From NCBI GenBank assembly GCA_001600635.1, contig BCKL01000002.1, positions 995,425 through 1,059,424 on the forward strand: DNA of 64,000 nucleotides, in the 5' to 3' direction. The stretch comes from Leucosporidium creatinivorum (taxonomy: Eukaryota > Basidiomycota > Microbotryomycetes > Leucosporidiales > Leucosporidiaceae). Position numbers and translations under genes: made by a program. This document shows positions 35,591-47,886 of the stretch, piece by piece. The notes beneath the pieces were generated by a model. It did not search any database. It saw only the letters and a program-made list of their open reading frames with translations, and was not told where the DNA came from. How positions within the stretch are numbered: the stretch's first letter is position 1; every line of letters starts with the position of its first letter.

Positions 35591-38420
35591 CTACTGTAGC
35601 TTGATCGGACCGTTCCACACGGGCTCAACCGTTCTGCGAAGGTCGGGGTTAGCAAGAAGCTCACTCCACAGTAAACGAGGGTGAAGACGTACTCATCACC
35701 GTTGAAATCGTTGCTTCCGGGCTCAGTCTCGTCGTTGTAGATGCGACCGTACTCGAGCAGCAGCCTGTGAAGCGCCGAAGCGATGGAATCAGCTTTCTCG
35801 GTCCACGAGAATCGTTCGAGCACGTCGAGAAAACTCACCGGAACTGGTACGCCTCAAGATCAGCCCATCGGTAGCAGAGGCGGACCCACTCCTTGCCCGC
35901 CTCAGCAATCTCCTTGCCGAGAGCATCGTGAGCTCCCTCGCCGTTCATGCCGCCCCGGAAGAATGACATGATGTCCCACATGTCGCTGTAGTCGACCTGC
36001 ATAGGGATGTAGTGGAGCCATGCTGTGGAGTTCAAGCAGAGTCAGTGACTGTGGGCATGATACGTGGAGAGCAACACCGAGGGCGACATACGAACGGCCC
36101 AGTCCTGTTGAGCAAATACGGGTCAGTAGTGAGATCGGACAGCAGTCAAAAGTGAGAAACTCACGGTCCAGAACTCGGGGAAGATGGTAGCCTTGACGAC
36201 GGCGGCGTTCGACCTGTGAGTCCGAAGCGAGATTAGCGAAGTTCTCATCGAAGCGAGGCGAGAATCTCGCGCAGAGGGCAACTTACATCATAAGACGACG
36301 GAACCGACCCGACCAACTGTTGCCGTCAATATCTACGAAGGTTAAGAACGCACGATCAGCTACTGCTCTCCCCCAGACGACCAAAGAGAAGCTCACCGAG
36401 GACGTATTTGTAGAGCGAAGCGCGGTCAAAGCTGATGCGCTTGTCGTATCCCTGGAAGACCTCGTACATCTCATCGCAGGTGCCGTCCTCCTTGACGCAC
36501 TGCACGGCGGGTCCGACCATTCCAGCGTCGAGGAAGAGCGGATTGACTCGGTAGTTGGGCATCTCGACCAGGCGCATAACGTCGTGCTCATCCGTGACGA
36601 CCACCTTGCGGGATCCGCTCTCTTGATGCGAGAGAAGATGCAGGCGAGCGCGCTGGGTAGTCCTCCAAGGAGTGATCTTCTCCCAGAGAGGGCCGCTCGT
36701 CTGTCCGCGCCATTGGAGGGAGGTGAAGGGTCGCTCCTCCCACGTTGGGTCGTGCTGCGACTCGAGCTCGAGCTGCTCGACGATGAGGCCGTGGATGTCG
36801 CCGAGGGTAACTTGGACTCCGGGGGTGAAGAGGGGAAGGACGGGCGTAGGATGGTGCTGGTAGACCCAGGAGGTGGTGCAGTGGAAGTGGCGGTACTGTG
36901 GGCTGTCGCAGACGTTCATGTAGCCCTTGAAGTCATCGAGAAGGGCCCCGATCGAGTTCTCCTCAAGTGGTGGCATCTCGAAGCCGGTCGAGTCGGAGGG
37001 CGCCCAAGCGTAGTCGAAACCTTCGGCGCGAACGGCGGATCCAGCTGGGCAGAAGACGGGCATGCCCCAGTGAGGGAACTGTCCACGAAGCTTGGGGTCG
37101 AAAGGCTCGGCCTCGTCGTCGTCGTCTGCAGAGGTCAAGCAAGAGATTGGCTCGACGCCGAGTCAGACATCAAACGAACGACTCACATTGACCGTTCTTG
37201 CCCATCGTCTCGAGTCGCTCACGCTCGTCGGCGGCAACAGCGATACGTGCTCCATCGTGGCCATTGTGGATGATGGTCATGTCGGGAAGGAGGTGCTTGA
37301 AGCGCTCCATGAGCGAGACGACTCCCTTGGCGCGGTCGTGCTCGGCAAGCTGACCCTCGCGGAAGACCTTGCCGTTCTCCACCCGAATGGTCCAAGTCAC
37401 GTCGAGGAATTTGGTGATGTAGGCGACGCGAGCGCGGAAGGTCGAGGGCTTGAAGGCGCGGTACATGAGGAGGTCCTTGTCGATGAGGTCGAACTCGTCG
37501 ATCATGAGGACTTGATGCGACTTGGCGAAGGCGTACCTATCGAGTGAGACGAGAATTAGCGTGACGGACTGATAGACAACACCAGAGCCCAGTACTCACC
37601 ACTTGTCGAAGCCCTTCGGCGGTCGCCGACCGTATCGCCTCACGTACTCCTTGACGGCCTCGGCGAACGTCTTACTCTGCCTGCCCTTGAGCTCCTCCCA
37701 CTGCTGCTTTGCCCGCTTCATGAGAGCGGGAATAGGGTGCTTCTGGCCCTCCTCCAACAGCAGCCTCGAATCCTTGCGCGGAGGAGGAAGCACAGCTGGT
37801 CCCGCCGGCGTCTTCGCTCCTCCCGCGAGCTCTACGAGCTCCCCGACGATAGGCTTGGGTCTCCTAAGTCCTTGCGGTACGTCCTCGACGTCCCATGGTC
37901 GCTGCTTGCCTCGCCAGTTGATGGCATCGGCGGCGCGCTGAGGGATGTAGGGCCCCACAGCTCCTTGCATGCGAAGCTTGACCGACTGGGAGGAGGGTGA
38001 GGTCGAATAGGTGAGGAACATGAGGAGGCAGACGACTGCAGCGAGGATGGGAAGGAGCGGGCCACGACGACCCAGGACGTAGAGGGGGCGAAGGACGATG
38101 TTGCGGATGAGGATGAGCGTCGAAGCTGGGCGACCGTCGAGAGTACGACCATCGTAGAAAGGCCGAGGTGTACGATTGACGCTGCTGGTGCCGTAGGTCG
38201 GTAGGGAGGGCTGCTTGGGTGTCGAGCCGAAGACGCTCGCGAAGAGGCTGGCGGGGGTAGTCCCAGGGACAGCTCCCGAGGTAGACGAGCTCTTGCGGTG
38301 GTGTGCACGAGGTGTCTGATTCACCCTCGGCGTTTGGCCCAGGTTCGGCGAAGGGGGAGCGCCCAGGTAAGGCGACGAGCCCATTCGCGGCGAGGGAGGG
38401 ATGGCACTCGAGGCGGCCAT
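35591..38420 (-). CDS. GT90 (CAP10-like) glycosyltransferase B
   Basis: Second GT90 type II membrane protein. Long Ser/Pro-rich cytosolic N-terminus of about 120 residues (MAASSAIPPSPRMGSSPYLG onward), one TM segment (LLPILAAVVCLLMFLTYS), then stem. Catalytic features match GT90-A: KTFAEAVKEYVRRYGRRPPKGFDKW, LQWRGQTSG, DIDGNSWSGRFRRLM, AWLHYIPMQVDYSDMWDIMSFF, and the C-terminal WADLEAYQFRLLLEYGRI. The last intron leads to the end EPVWNGPIKLQ. About eight exons, roughly 780 residues. Inside the domain it also has an insertion rich in acidic residues (ADDDDEAEPFDP) that GT90-A lacks. GT90-A and B share organisation but are clearly diverged, an old duplication. Likely Golgi enzyme acting on secreted glycans; sugar unknown. 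Confidence 0.9.
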
Positions 38421-39434
38421 TGGTCCACTTTCGCCAGCTGTAGGAGCACAGATATTAGCTTTTACTTACGCTCTTGCGCCTCTACAGCAGAATAGCGCAC
38501 CTGGGTCGACGAAAGAGCCACGCCGGCCTTGACGAGGCAGCTCCATCTCGTTTCGGGGCGAGCGGTTGAGTGACGAGCGACTATCAACGACTGAGAAGGT
38601 GAAACTGGCGCTAGCGAATCGGCAGAGGCGACGGTTGAGCTTTCCTGTACGACGTTGGCGAGCTGATTGGAGTCGACGAAAGGCAGGAGAGCAAGGTCAA
38701 TCTCGAGTTGGGAGCTCGCCTCTAGTTTCCAGCAAGCGATCGAGGCCCGGCGGGAGCTGTCGAGCAGCTCGACGTCTTGGGCAGCACTGCACTAGCACTG
38801 CATGGGGCAGGAAAGAGTTCTGTCGCTCTGCGCATGTTTGATGTTTCTGTGAGAACTCTCGGCGAAAGAGCCAGCCCATCCGAGCCGGCCTCGGCGAAGG
38901 AAATCGCACTCGAGTGCTTGCACTGCAGGAGTTGTGAGGTGCTCACACGGCTTCGTTGACTTACTTCAGGTTCATCAAACAGGCTCTGAGCGTCAGCTTG
39001 GACAGGGCGAAGGAGTAATGCTTCGCCGAGCAGGCTGAGCTCTTCGCCGAGCACTTGAGCTTTCTTGCGTGCCCACTTTTGCACTCAAGCAGACAGTCTA
39101 ACAAGTCTAAGATGTTCAGTGCTGGCCTGTTGCAGCTGAGCGTGCCGTGCTGAACAAGTGAGGTCCACGCTAGCCATCGCCGAAGAAAGCTCGGTGGACA
39201 GCCCCGCTGCTCTGCTATCCACTCCCGACCTGTCGCCTTCTGCTCCACTGTACTGTAAGTACCGTCTTCACCCTTCACTCACCTCTGTACCATCTTGCAG
39301 CCCCACACCCCCGCTCTTTCCCCCGCCTCTCGGACCCCTTCCCCCTCCGAGTCTCCTCGGCGCTCTCCTTTCCGCGACTTTGCGTCTTTCTCCCTCCTCC
39401 CTCCCCCTTCTGCACATCAGCAGCTCCAGGAGCA
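38421..39434. promoter_or_regulatory. GT90-B promoter and right four-TM leader
   Basis: Divergent intergenic region of 1014 bases. Up to 39166 it is single-copy and shows no coding signal; it contains several TTCGCCGA or TCGGCGA words. From 39167 on it belongs to the repeat arm and mirrors 24796-25065. In the last 130 bases it is C/T-rich and ends with the leader of the four-TM gene. No RNA genes seen. Confidence 0.5.
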
Positions 39435-40847
39435 ATGCTCAACACTCCACCCAACCCCTCCCTCACAGCCTACCACACCTCGACGCCTCCCTACCTCCGG
39501 CCCTGGCCTCTCCAACCTCCAGCGATCCATGTCCAACCTCGGACGTTCTGCTGTTGCATCCCTGTGAGAGCTGGGACGATGGCGCTGAGTCTGCTGAGCG
39601 CTGGAGCCAGTGCTGGTATGGGGTTTGAGTCTCTGAGGATGCTGTTCAGTGAGTGGCTCGGCGACGAGCAGGAGGGGGACGGAGGGCGAGAGCTGATGCG
39701 ATGGTTTTGTGCTCGGACAGCAAGTCTGACGAGTTGGTGGGCGTACTGGGCGGTGCTGGCGAGTTGCATCCTGTGGTGCTCGTTGACGCTGTGAGTCGAG
39801 CTTCGGGTCGAAGGAGGGTGCAGCAGGATCGTCGAAGTGCTGATCAGCCGAATGACGGGCGCAGGATCTCGGTTTATGGGTTTGTGGGAGCTTGTCGTGA
39901 GTTGTCGTTCTTCTTGAGCCTGCTGACTCAGCGAGGGAGTTGAGGAACTGCAGGTCCGGCGGATCGGCGACGAAGACGGAGCTCGGCGCTGGCTGCGAGG
40001 AGCTCAGCTGCATCGACAGACCCATGCTGACCGAGTGCCACTCTCCTTGTTTGATAACAATGCAGAAAAGAATCGCGAGTGGGTAGAGTGGTTCTATGAG
40101 CTTTGCTGGGTGAGTAGTCCCGCCGTCTCTGCCCTTCGCCGAGGCCGAACCAAGAGCTGACCCTAGTCGCCCGCTGTGCAGTGGCACATCTGGATCAAGT
40201 GAGCGCTACTTCAGGTTCCAGTCGTTTTATGTTCACCTGCTCACCTCCACCACAGCGTCATCTTCGGCATCTGGTGGCTGTTCATTTGCACCTCGGCCCC
40301 GATGAAGGAGCTTCTCGCTCATCTATGGTGAGCTCGCACTTTCCTACTGTCCAGTGTTACCTATCAGACCTCTCATTAACACCCGACCAATCACTCGACG
40401 CAGCGTCAAAACCGTCCAAGCGGCAAACTCGAGCGCCGAAGCCGTCTCGGTCGATTCGCCCGCGCTCGCCGCCCTCTCCGAGCGCTGCCACGAGAGTACC
40501 AGAATGTGGCTCATCATCCTCGCCCTATGGTGGGCCGGCTCTATCCTCATAGAGCTCTGGCTTGTGCTCATCGTCGGACAGTGAGCTTGCTTCCCAACTC
40601 GAGCGCCGAGACGGTTCGCTGACCCTCGACACTGTGCAGCTGCCTCGACGAGCTGGAAGACTGGGACGCCGCCGCCGAAGGCTTCGACCTCGAGGGTCCC
40701 CCTCCCTATCGCTTCTTGTCCAACTCTGTCAGCAAGCGCCGCTCGTCCAAGTCGAGCAGGTCGAAGAGTGGTCGCTCGAGCTCGCAGAGGAGCAAGTCGG
40801 CCAGGACGGCAAAGTCGAGCAGGGATCAGCTGTACGATGCAGTCTGA
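39435..40847 (+). CDS. four-TM membrane protein, right copy
   Basis: Same length (1413 bases) and exon layout as the left copy. Start MLNTPPNPSLTAYHTSTPPY, first TM after RTFCCCIPVRAG, then WWAYWAVLASCILWCSLTL, a short ISVYGFVGA segment, EKNREWVEWFYELCW, FGIWWLFICTSAPMKELLAH, MWLIILALWWAGSILIELW, and CLDELEDWDAAAEGFDLEG before the Ser/Arg-rich tail. Differences from the left copy are mostly conservative in TM segments (for example MGFESLRMLF versus MGIEALRMLL), which suggests both copies are under selection. Function unknown. Converges with the coiled-coil gene, 89 bases apart, as in the left arm. Confidence 0.72.
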
Positions 40848-40936
40848 GTTATGGAGAGCGTATAAGGGGAGATAGGAAACAGAGACTTGATTGACATGGT
40901 AAAACGGCGGATCCTTGAGCAAAAGCGACAGCGAAG

Positions 40937-43051
40937 CTACCTCGTTCCTTCATCTTCCTCCTCGTGCTCGACGCGAGGACCGGCCTCGTCCTTCTTCTCG
41001 AGATCCATAGCGACATCCGAATCGGCTCCTATCTTGACGTCCTGCTCGATTTGACCGTCCGGCGCACCCTGGACATCTTCCCTCGGCTCGGCCTGCTCGA
41101 GCTGCTGCGACTCGGCGTTGGCGTCGATGGTGTCGCTCGTCTGAAGATCCTCTTGCTGGTGTTCGATGTCCTCGTCGATAGCTGGCGGTTCTGCGATGGC
41201 GTCCTGTCGACTCGAGTCGTCCTCGGCGCCAGCTCCCTCTCCCTCCTCGCTGCCCTTCCTTCCGCGCTCCCACCCCTCCTCCTGCTCCAGCTCAGCGATC
41301 CTCTCGTCCCTCTCCTTCACCTCGCTCAGTAGCCCTCTCCTCACCTCCTTTAACACATCGACCTTGCCCTCCCACCCCTCAATCGCCTGCTTCCCCTCTT
41401 GCACCTCCCTCTCCAGCGCCTCCCTGTCGCCCTTGACCTGCCTCAACCCCGCACCCAGCGCTCCAATCTCCTCATCTCTCGCCTTCAAGCTCTTCTCGAG
41501 CGAGGCGACGCGCGACTTGTACGATGCAGCCTCGGCGACGTGGGAGCTGACAAGCGCCTCGAGGTGGGAAGCGAGGCCGGAGGTGGTGAGAGGGACGAGG
41601 CGGTGAGTGGGCCGAGGACGAGGTGGAGAGGGATTCGCGGCGAGTGCGGCGAGAAGGTCCTGAGGAGGTGGTTGAAGGGGCCGAGCGATGGGAGCGGCGG
41701 TCGAGGGACGAGAATGAGGTTGAGCGAGGGAAGGCGTGGACTTGGGCTGGTCGAGGAGGTCGGAATGAGGCTGCGAGGACGAGGTAGAGGGCTCCCTGCC
41801 CGCCATGATGAGCTCGAAGGCGTGTGGGTCAAGACGAGGCGGGACTCGAACGGCGGCTTCATCGTCGAGAGCGAAAGGGTCGGGCGAAGCGATGGGCGAG
41901 GGGAGGTGATCCTGGTCATCTCCATAGACCTCGGCCTCGGCTACAGCTTCGTCAGCTCCAGCCTCGACCTCGTCGGTCGATGGAGCAGGGCGAGGAGAGG
42001 GGGGTCGGGGGTAGCTGTGAGAGAGGATCGCCGAAGTCAGCGACTGCCGGTCGGCCCGTAGCTCAGCGAAAGCTCACCTCTCAGCTTCGACAACCGTCTC
42101 TTCCTCTACTAGATCCTCCTCGAGCTCAAACATGCCAAAGTCGTCGTTCTGCAGCGCCTCCAGACAGCCAGCGATCTCCTGCNCGTCTTGAGCCGTTCGA
42201 GGGACTTGAGGCGTGATGGGAGATCGTTCGTGAGCGCGAGTAGCGTCGAGAGCGGNATTGGCAGGAGCCTTCGAGGTGAGCTTGTCTNGAGGCGGGCGAG
42301 TCGAGGAAGGCAAGTCGGNAGAGTCTCGGCGGAGGCGAGCCTGCATGCCGGGAGGAAGCTCGATGGAAGATTTGGAGTGGGCGGAGCTTGAAGGGATTGG
42401 TGCATTCTTCTTGCTCTTGGCGACAGGCTCGGAAGAGAGGCGTCGTTTAGGTGTGGGTGAGCGAGGGGGAGCTTCGGCGATGGGAAGCAAGGTGACTTGG
42501 ACTGCTAAGGGCGGTACGATGGGCTCGCCGTCCTCGTCGAGCTCGGGCATGGTGAAGACGATCTCTTCTGCCCTTCTAGCGCGCTTGCCTACCTGCTTGC
42601 TCGTAGTAGCCTCCTTCGTCTCGTCCTCTCCCTTCGAGCTCCCGCCTCGGTCAGCTCGCNTCTGGTCCGTGTCGCGACTACGCTTCCTCGGCTGCTTGTA
42701 CGGAGCGTTCGAGTCATTCTGTTCGAGTGCAGCAGGTCGTGGCTGGTAGCGGTAGCGGTCGAGAGCGCTGCTGGACGAGTCCGACTTGGNAGCTTGAGCT
42801 TGCGGCTTGTCGAGCTTGTAGTTGTTGGCGAGTGCTGACTTGGTTACCTTGGGAGCTGGTTTGCGCTTCTGTACGACACCAGACACTTCCTTCGACTTCT
42901 TGGCCTTGCTGCTGCTGCTGCTGCTGGTCGACTTGGTCCGCTGTCGTTTGGGCTTGGGAGGTGCGAGCTGCAGCTGAGGAGCGAATTGAGGATCGTCTTC
43001 GAGCTCGTCTTGCTGAGAGGAAGGTACAGCGGCTGTAGCACCTCTATCCAT
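40937..43051 (-). CDS. coiled-coil, nuclear-looking protein, right copy
   Basis: Start at 43051 mirrors the left start exactly. Two exons with a mirrored intron (about 42015-42077). Exon 1 and the first 200 codons of exon 2 are nearly identical to the left copy; differences are single residues (SASSLV upstream, AVPSSQQ versus AVPFSQQ). From the middle of the coiled coil (about GWEGKVDVLKEV) to the C-terminus the copies diverge, with replacements such as QLEQAEPREDVQGAPD versus QIEQAAPREDVKGAPD and a net loss of two codons. So one protein pair has identical N-terminal two thirds and diverged tails, as expected when a conversion tract ends inside the gene. Confidence 0.7.
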
Positions 43052-43785
43052 GCTTACTGTAGCCTTGTAGAAGCGAGTTGAGTTGGGAACTAGTGAAGAA
43101 GCTGAGGACAAGGGTCGTCGAAAGCTCGCGCCGCCTCTTGGCTTCTTACTCGTCACTCATCTACAGCTTTCGACTCTCGCTCTCGCTACACGCTACAGCT
43201 TGAGACGCCCTAATCGCCGGAACACGCTACAGCTCAGCTACAATATGGCCCCCGCTCTCCCCGCCGAACTCATCCGCCGCATCCTCGAGCTCGTGGAACG
43301 CTGCACGGTTCTCCGCAAGCTTGAGCTTGTAAAGTGCAGCGAACGCCAGACGCTCTGCTATGCAGCGATTGTGTCTCGNAGCTGGCGACAGGAAGCTCAG
43401 GCTGTCCTGTGGTCCCGCGTCTACCTGGAGACGACAGACCGTGCTCAGGCATTCATCGACTCGCCGGCGACCCAGCGCTGGCTCGCGCAGGGCGTACGCA
43501 AGGTGCACGTCCTTAGCATAGACGTCTCTAAAAAGCCGACCATCGACGCGGGGCTCGCTGAGCAGGTCCTCGATGTCTGCCCCGGCGTGCAGGCGGTCAC
43601 CCTCTTCCGGGTCAAGAAACAGACCGGCTCGCTTCTCTACCACCCCTCGCTCTACGGTGAGTCTGCTAGCACGTCCCTCCTTCTNGCCCACACCGCTTAG
43701 CAGCAGGCTGTCCGATGGAGTGACCCGAAGAAGAGCGAACTGACGTGGCTCGGCGTTGACGTTTCGCAGACCTCAAGAAGCTCTA
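41368..43785. repeat. near-identical core of the right arm
   Basis: Mirror of 20430-22857. Within it, seven ambiguous bases and both start codons in one arm have partners in the other at positions that add to 64224, so there is no net insertion or deletion over at least 1.5 kb. Just outside, substitutions appear every 10 bases or so. Confidence 0.85.
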
Positions 43786-44275
43786 CATCCACCTCGACCC
43801 CCGCTGGAACGTCAAGAAGATGGCTCAAATCCCTGCTAGCGCGCCCTACACACTCGACACCGCTCTCCTGTCGTCCTACAAGTTCACCCCGGGCGTCGAG
43901 ATCATCCGCCCCCTCTTCCTCGCCTCGCAAGCCACGCTCAGCAAGCTCAACATCACCGTCAACTCTACTACGACGCCGATCTGGCAGGAGCTGCTTCCTG
44001 CTGTATCTGCCAACATCAAGGTCCTCGCTGTTATGCTGGACGAGCCAGCCACACCGCCGGCTTTCCTTCCGCTACTCTCCGCCTTCACCTCCCTCGACGT
44101 CTTCCATTTCCACGTCCTTGGCTCCTACACCGGCCCCCTCTCTACCTTTCTCAACCTTCTTCCCCAAATCAAGACGCTCCGTCTCGAGCCGGACAAGAAC
44201 CTCGACGGCCCCATCATCCTCAACGCGCTTCGCCAACCGGCCGCGGCGGCGCTCGAGACGCTCGAGATGGTGTGA
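43245..44275 (+). CDS. F-box-like/leucine-rich protein, right copy, shortened
   Basis: Exon 1 (F-box-like region) is almost identical to the left copy; exon 2 is diverged (PYTLDTALLSSYKFTPGVE versus PYKLDVALLSSDKFTPGVE). A TGA at 44273-44275 replaces the Gly codon found in the left copy shortly after LETL. Sequence homologous to the lost end continues in frame after it (KRTPQTVMDECARRS), followed by the same final intron position (44358-44433) and a short last exon ending at 44452. So the right protein lacks roughly the last 40 residues, or the gene is decaying. The body of the leucine-rich part remains. The ambiguous bases at 43379 and 43685 affect exon 1 and intron 1. Confidence 0.6.
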
Positions 44276-44452
44276 GGTAGTCCTACTGGATCCAAGAGGA
44301 CCCCTCAGACGGTAATGGATGAATGCGCGAGGCGTTCGATAGCTCTTGTCCACTCTAAGAACTGGGGACTACTGTGAGTCCAGCGCCGAGGTGACCTCTC
44401 TCCACTACGTCGGCTAACCTTTGCCGTTCGCAGCGACACCTTCGCTCGATGA

Positions 44453-45054
44453 AGGGGAACAGAAGAAGAAGCGGATGCTTTCTCGCTCGTATGCTTTGCT
44501 ATGGTCGTGCCCTGTACTCGAAGCTTTTCTCTCATCACGTCTTCCCGCTTCGGCGTCGACTGCTCGCCTTCCCATCATTTCCGAGTGAGGGTGATCTCCG
44601 GCTTGGTGCACCTCTTTCTGCAGGTCATCGGTCTCCGTTTGAGCGCTGAGCTCCGAGGCAGCGGCCTCCGCCCTCAGGTCGACATCAACATGATTGGCGG
44701 GGGAATGGCGAGCTCCGAGCAGGGTCGACGTGCTTTCAAGCTACGAGCCAACGCTCGCGGTGGGGGCTGTAGGTGACTGGAAGGGGAGTCTCAGCTACCA
44801 GGATGCAGGAAGCAGAGACGACGCTCACCCTCGCTAGGCTACTGATCTGCAGCAAGCGCTGCTTGCCCTCCGAGTTCGGCGGAGCTGTGTCTACGTCGGC
44901 GCTAGCGCGATGGGATCTCAGGGCTCGTTGATCCGCCAAGGTTGCAGCACATGCTCCCTATTCTGAGCTTTCAGACGACTATCGCGCCATCCCTTTGCTT
45001 GCTTGGGCCCTCTAATTCGCTTGAGGGTTTCCTTTCTCCCCATTCTTCGTCGCC
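44453..45054. promoter_or_regulatory. PTR2 upstream region
   Basis: About 600 bases outside the repeat arm, with no recognised gene. The final 60 bases before the ATG at 45055 are T/C-rich. An open frame on the + strand in the first half has no domain. Confidence 0.4.
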
Positions 45055-47886
45055 ATGGGTGAGTCTTCTCGTACTCATCACAGGGCGATGGCAGCTGACC
45101 TCTTTATGTGCTACAGCTACAACTACCCCTGGACACGACTTTGCCACCGGCGAGCTTCAAGGGGAGAAGGCGACTTCAAAGGGAGAAGAACTCTACGCTT
45201 CCAGTGTTGACAACGACCTGCCGACGGAAGAAGAGCGGAACAGCCTCCGACTGGTAGCCGACAAGATCCCTTACACCGCGTGGCTCATCGCTCTTGTTGA
45301 GTTCAGTGAGCAGCGCCTTCGCCGAGCCTTCCAACATGACGCTGACCGTGAGCCCCTCCCCTTACAGCCGAGCGCGCATCTTACTACGGATGTTCTGGTC
45401 CTTTCAGCAACTTCATCCAGCGCCCTCTTCCCATTGGAGGCAACGGAGCAGGAGCAACGCCAGCTGGAACTCAGCTCACCCCCGGCGCCCTCGGTCTTGG
45501 TCTCGTCGCAGCGACTGGCTTAACCACCACCTTTTCTTTTCTCGCCTACATCCTACCCATCGCTGGAGGAGTGCTGGCCGACACTAAGTGGGGTCGCTTT
45601 CGCACAATCTGCTACGGGACGGCGATAGCTGCTGTCGCTCATGTCATCCTGGTCATTGGTGAGTCGCCGTGCCGATACTTGTACAGTGATTTGGCTGACT
45701 CCTTGCCTGCTTTACCTCCCCTCGCGTGTTCCCTCCGCTGCTGCGCCCGTGCTCGGTCTTGTCCTCTTTCGCCTTCCTTCCCTTCAACTCGCTCGCTGCT
45801 TCTCTCCTTCCCTTCACCTCGCTCCTACGTCCTCTCCACCCCACTCCGTCAGCTGCTATTCCTTCCGTCATCCAGCAAGGTCACGCCGTCGCGCCATTCG
45901 TTATCGGCCTCCTCACCCTCGCTCTCGCTACCGGCTTCATCAAGTCCAGCGTCGCCGTGCTCATGTCGGACCAGACGCCTACGAAGGTACAGCGCGTACG
46001 AGTGCTTGGGACTGGGGAGCGTGTGATAGTCGATCCGGCTACTACCGTCCAGTCCATCATGCTCGTGAGTTATCGCCGAGGGGGATTCCAGGCTGTTGAT
46101 ATCATCAGCTGACCTTTCCACCTGTGCAGTGCTACTATTGGGCTGTCAACGTGAGCTTCTCCCATGCTCACTCTCATTTGCACCCCGTAACGCTCGCTGC
46201 TGACCCGCCGCCCCTCTGCACCCAGGTCGGCGCCTTCTTCAAGCTCGCCACGACGTACAGGTGAGCTTTGCGAGGGGCTGCTTACACTGCTAGAACCGAA
46301 AAGCTGACTCTGTCCTTCTATCCTTCTCTAGTGAGAAACGGATCGGGTTTTGGCTCGCGCAAGTCGACTCTCGCTTCGCAGCGATCGCCGAGCCCGTGCT
46401 GACCTTCACTCCACGCCCTACACTGCCCAACCATTGCCTCACACACATCCCGCAGCTTTCTACTGCCCCTTATTATCTTCCTCCTTATGCCTGCTGTGCT
46501 GTGGTACCTCAACAACCGCCTCATCAAGCTGCCTCCGAAGGGCTCGGTCCTCGTCGACGCCCTGAAAGTGGTGAGGACGGGTCTGTCACAGCCGAAGATC
46601 AAAGGAGAGGCTTTCTATGAGTCTGCTAAGCCTGTGAGTGCACTCCTGAGAGAGGCTCTGCCGTCTTGCACCTTTCGACCGATGGCTGTTCGGCGAGGCT
46701 TGAGAGCTTTCGAGCTGTGCCGTCCACACCGCTGACACGTCTCCGCTTGACGCTCATCGCAGAGCAACGTTCAACTTGCAGGCGGATTGCATAAGGCTAA
46801 GCCGGCGGGATGGATCTCCTGGGACGACGAATTCGTCGACGAGCTCAAGAGGACTTTTGCCGCTTGCAAGATCTTTGTGAGCTCGATGAGTGACCGCAAT
46901 CCCGAACGAAGCTGACAGCTCTTCTATAGGCCTTCCTGCCAATCTTCTACCTCGCCGACGGAGGCCTCGGCAGCATCACCAACAGCCAAGGTAAGAGTCT
47001 CGGCGATCAACTTCGGCGCTGCGAAAGCTGACTGTCTCCTCAATCGTTTGCAGCCGCCAGCATGACTACCAATGGCGCGCCGAACGATCTTCTCGCCAAC
47101 TTCAACCCCCTGACAATCATCGTCGTCGCTCCTTTGCTTAACTTCGTCCTCTATCCGACCCTTCGCAAGCACAAGATCCCCTTCGGCCAAGTCGCTCGCA
47201 TCGTCACTGGATTCCTCCTCGGCGTCCTAACCATGATCATTGGAGCCATCCTTCAGTGGCAGGTCTACAAAACTTCGCCGTGCGGCTACAGCGCTACAAC
47301 CTGCAAGGTGGGAACGACCGTCTCGCCGATTCTCGTCTGGGCTCAGCTGTGAGTCTCTTCGTTTCTTCTCTTGGTCGAGGATTTATCCCTAAGGGTCATA
47401 CCGCGCAAGATGGCGATCGCTGACCTATCCTGCCCCTCTCCCAAAGGCCCATGTACTCGCTACCTGCCATCGCCGAGCTCCTCGTTTCAGTCACCTGCTT
47501 CGAGATGGCCTACACTCGGGCTCCTCAGCGGATGAAGGGACTTGTCTACGCCTTGGTCCTCGCCATGTCGGCTCTCTCCTCCGCCCTCGTCCTCATCGTC
47601 TCCCCCTCCTTCAAGGATCCCCATCTCATCTGGCCCTTCGTCGGCATCGCCGTCGCCAACACCATCGCAGCAGGATTCATCTGGCACTTCTTTGGTCACC
47701 TTGTGCGTTCTTTGAGCCCCCCTGTATCCGCCTTCTCGCGCCTCCCGCTGACCCTCTCTCTTCGGCGAGCAGGACAAGGAGGCCGCCGATCTCGACATTG
47801 GCGTCAACCGCGCCATCGAGGTCAGCCTTCCTGGATCACCTGCTTCCGACTCGTTGCAGGAGAAGGGAGAGCTGGAGAAGCAGTGA
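45055..47886 (+). CDS. PTR2: proton-coupled oligopeptide transporter (PTR2/POT family)
   Basis: Twelve-TM importer of di- and tripeptides in the plasma membrane. Exon 1 is only four bases (ATGG); after the intron the protein reads MATTTPGHDFATGELQ. The POT signature follows: IPYTAWLIALVEFTERASYY with GCSGPFSNFIQ, the ERxSYYG proton-coupling motif being assembled over two introns. Then LAYILPIAGGVLADTKWGRF (second signature, with the family Asp and Arg), FIKSSVAVLMSDQTP, CYYWAVNVGAFFKL, a long TM6-7 loop, FAFLPIFYLADGG, NFNPLTIIVVAPLLNFVLYP, YSLPAIAELLVSVTCFEMAY, and the last TM pair ending in HFFGHL. The C-tail is short and acidic, ending GELEKQ at 47886. About twelve exons, about 610 residues, complete. 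Confidence 0.93.

Larger units (their letters stand above)
39167..44452. repeat. right arm of 5.3-kb inverted repeat
   Basis: Reverse complement of 19763-25065, gene for gene. Near-identity is confined to about 41368-43785. The eight ambiguous bases here (42183, 42256, 42288, 42319, 42660, 42790, 43379, 43685) lie in that core, and seven of them mirror ambiguous bases of the left arm exactly. Outer parts are diverged in both introns and exons. The arm ends near the last predicted exon of the F-box gene. Confidence 0.95.

Noticed and set aside
39167-44452. Right arm as a pure assembly artefact (duplicate contig end)
   Set aside because: The arms differ throughout outside the core, including many amino-acid changes and an extra stop codon, so two real copies exist. 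Collapse inside the core remains possible.
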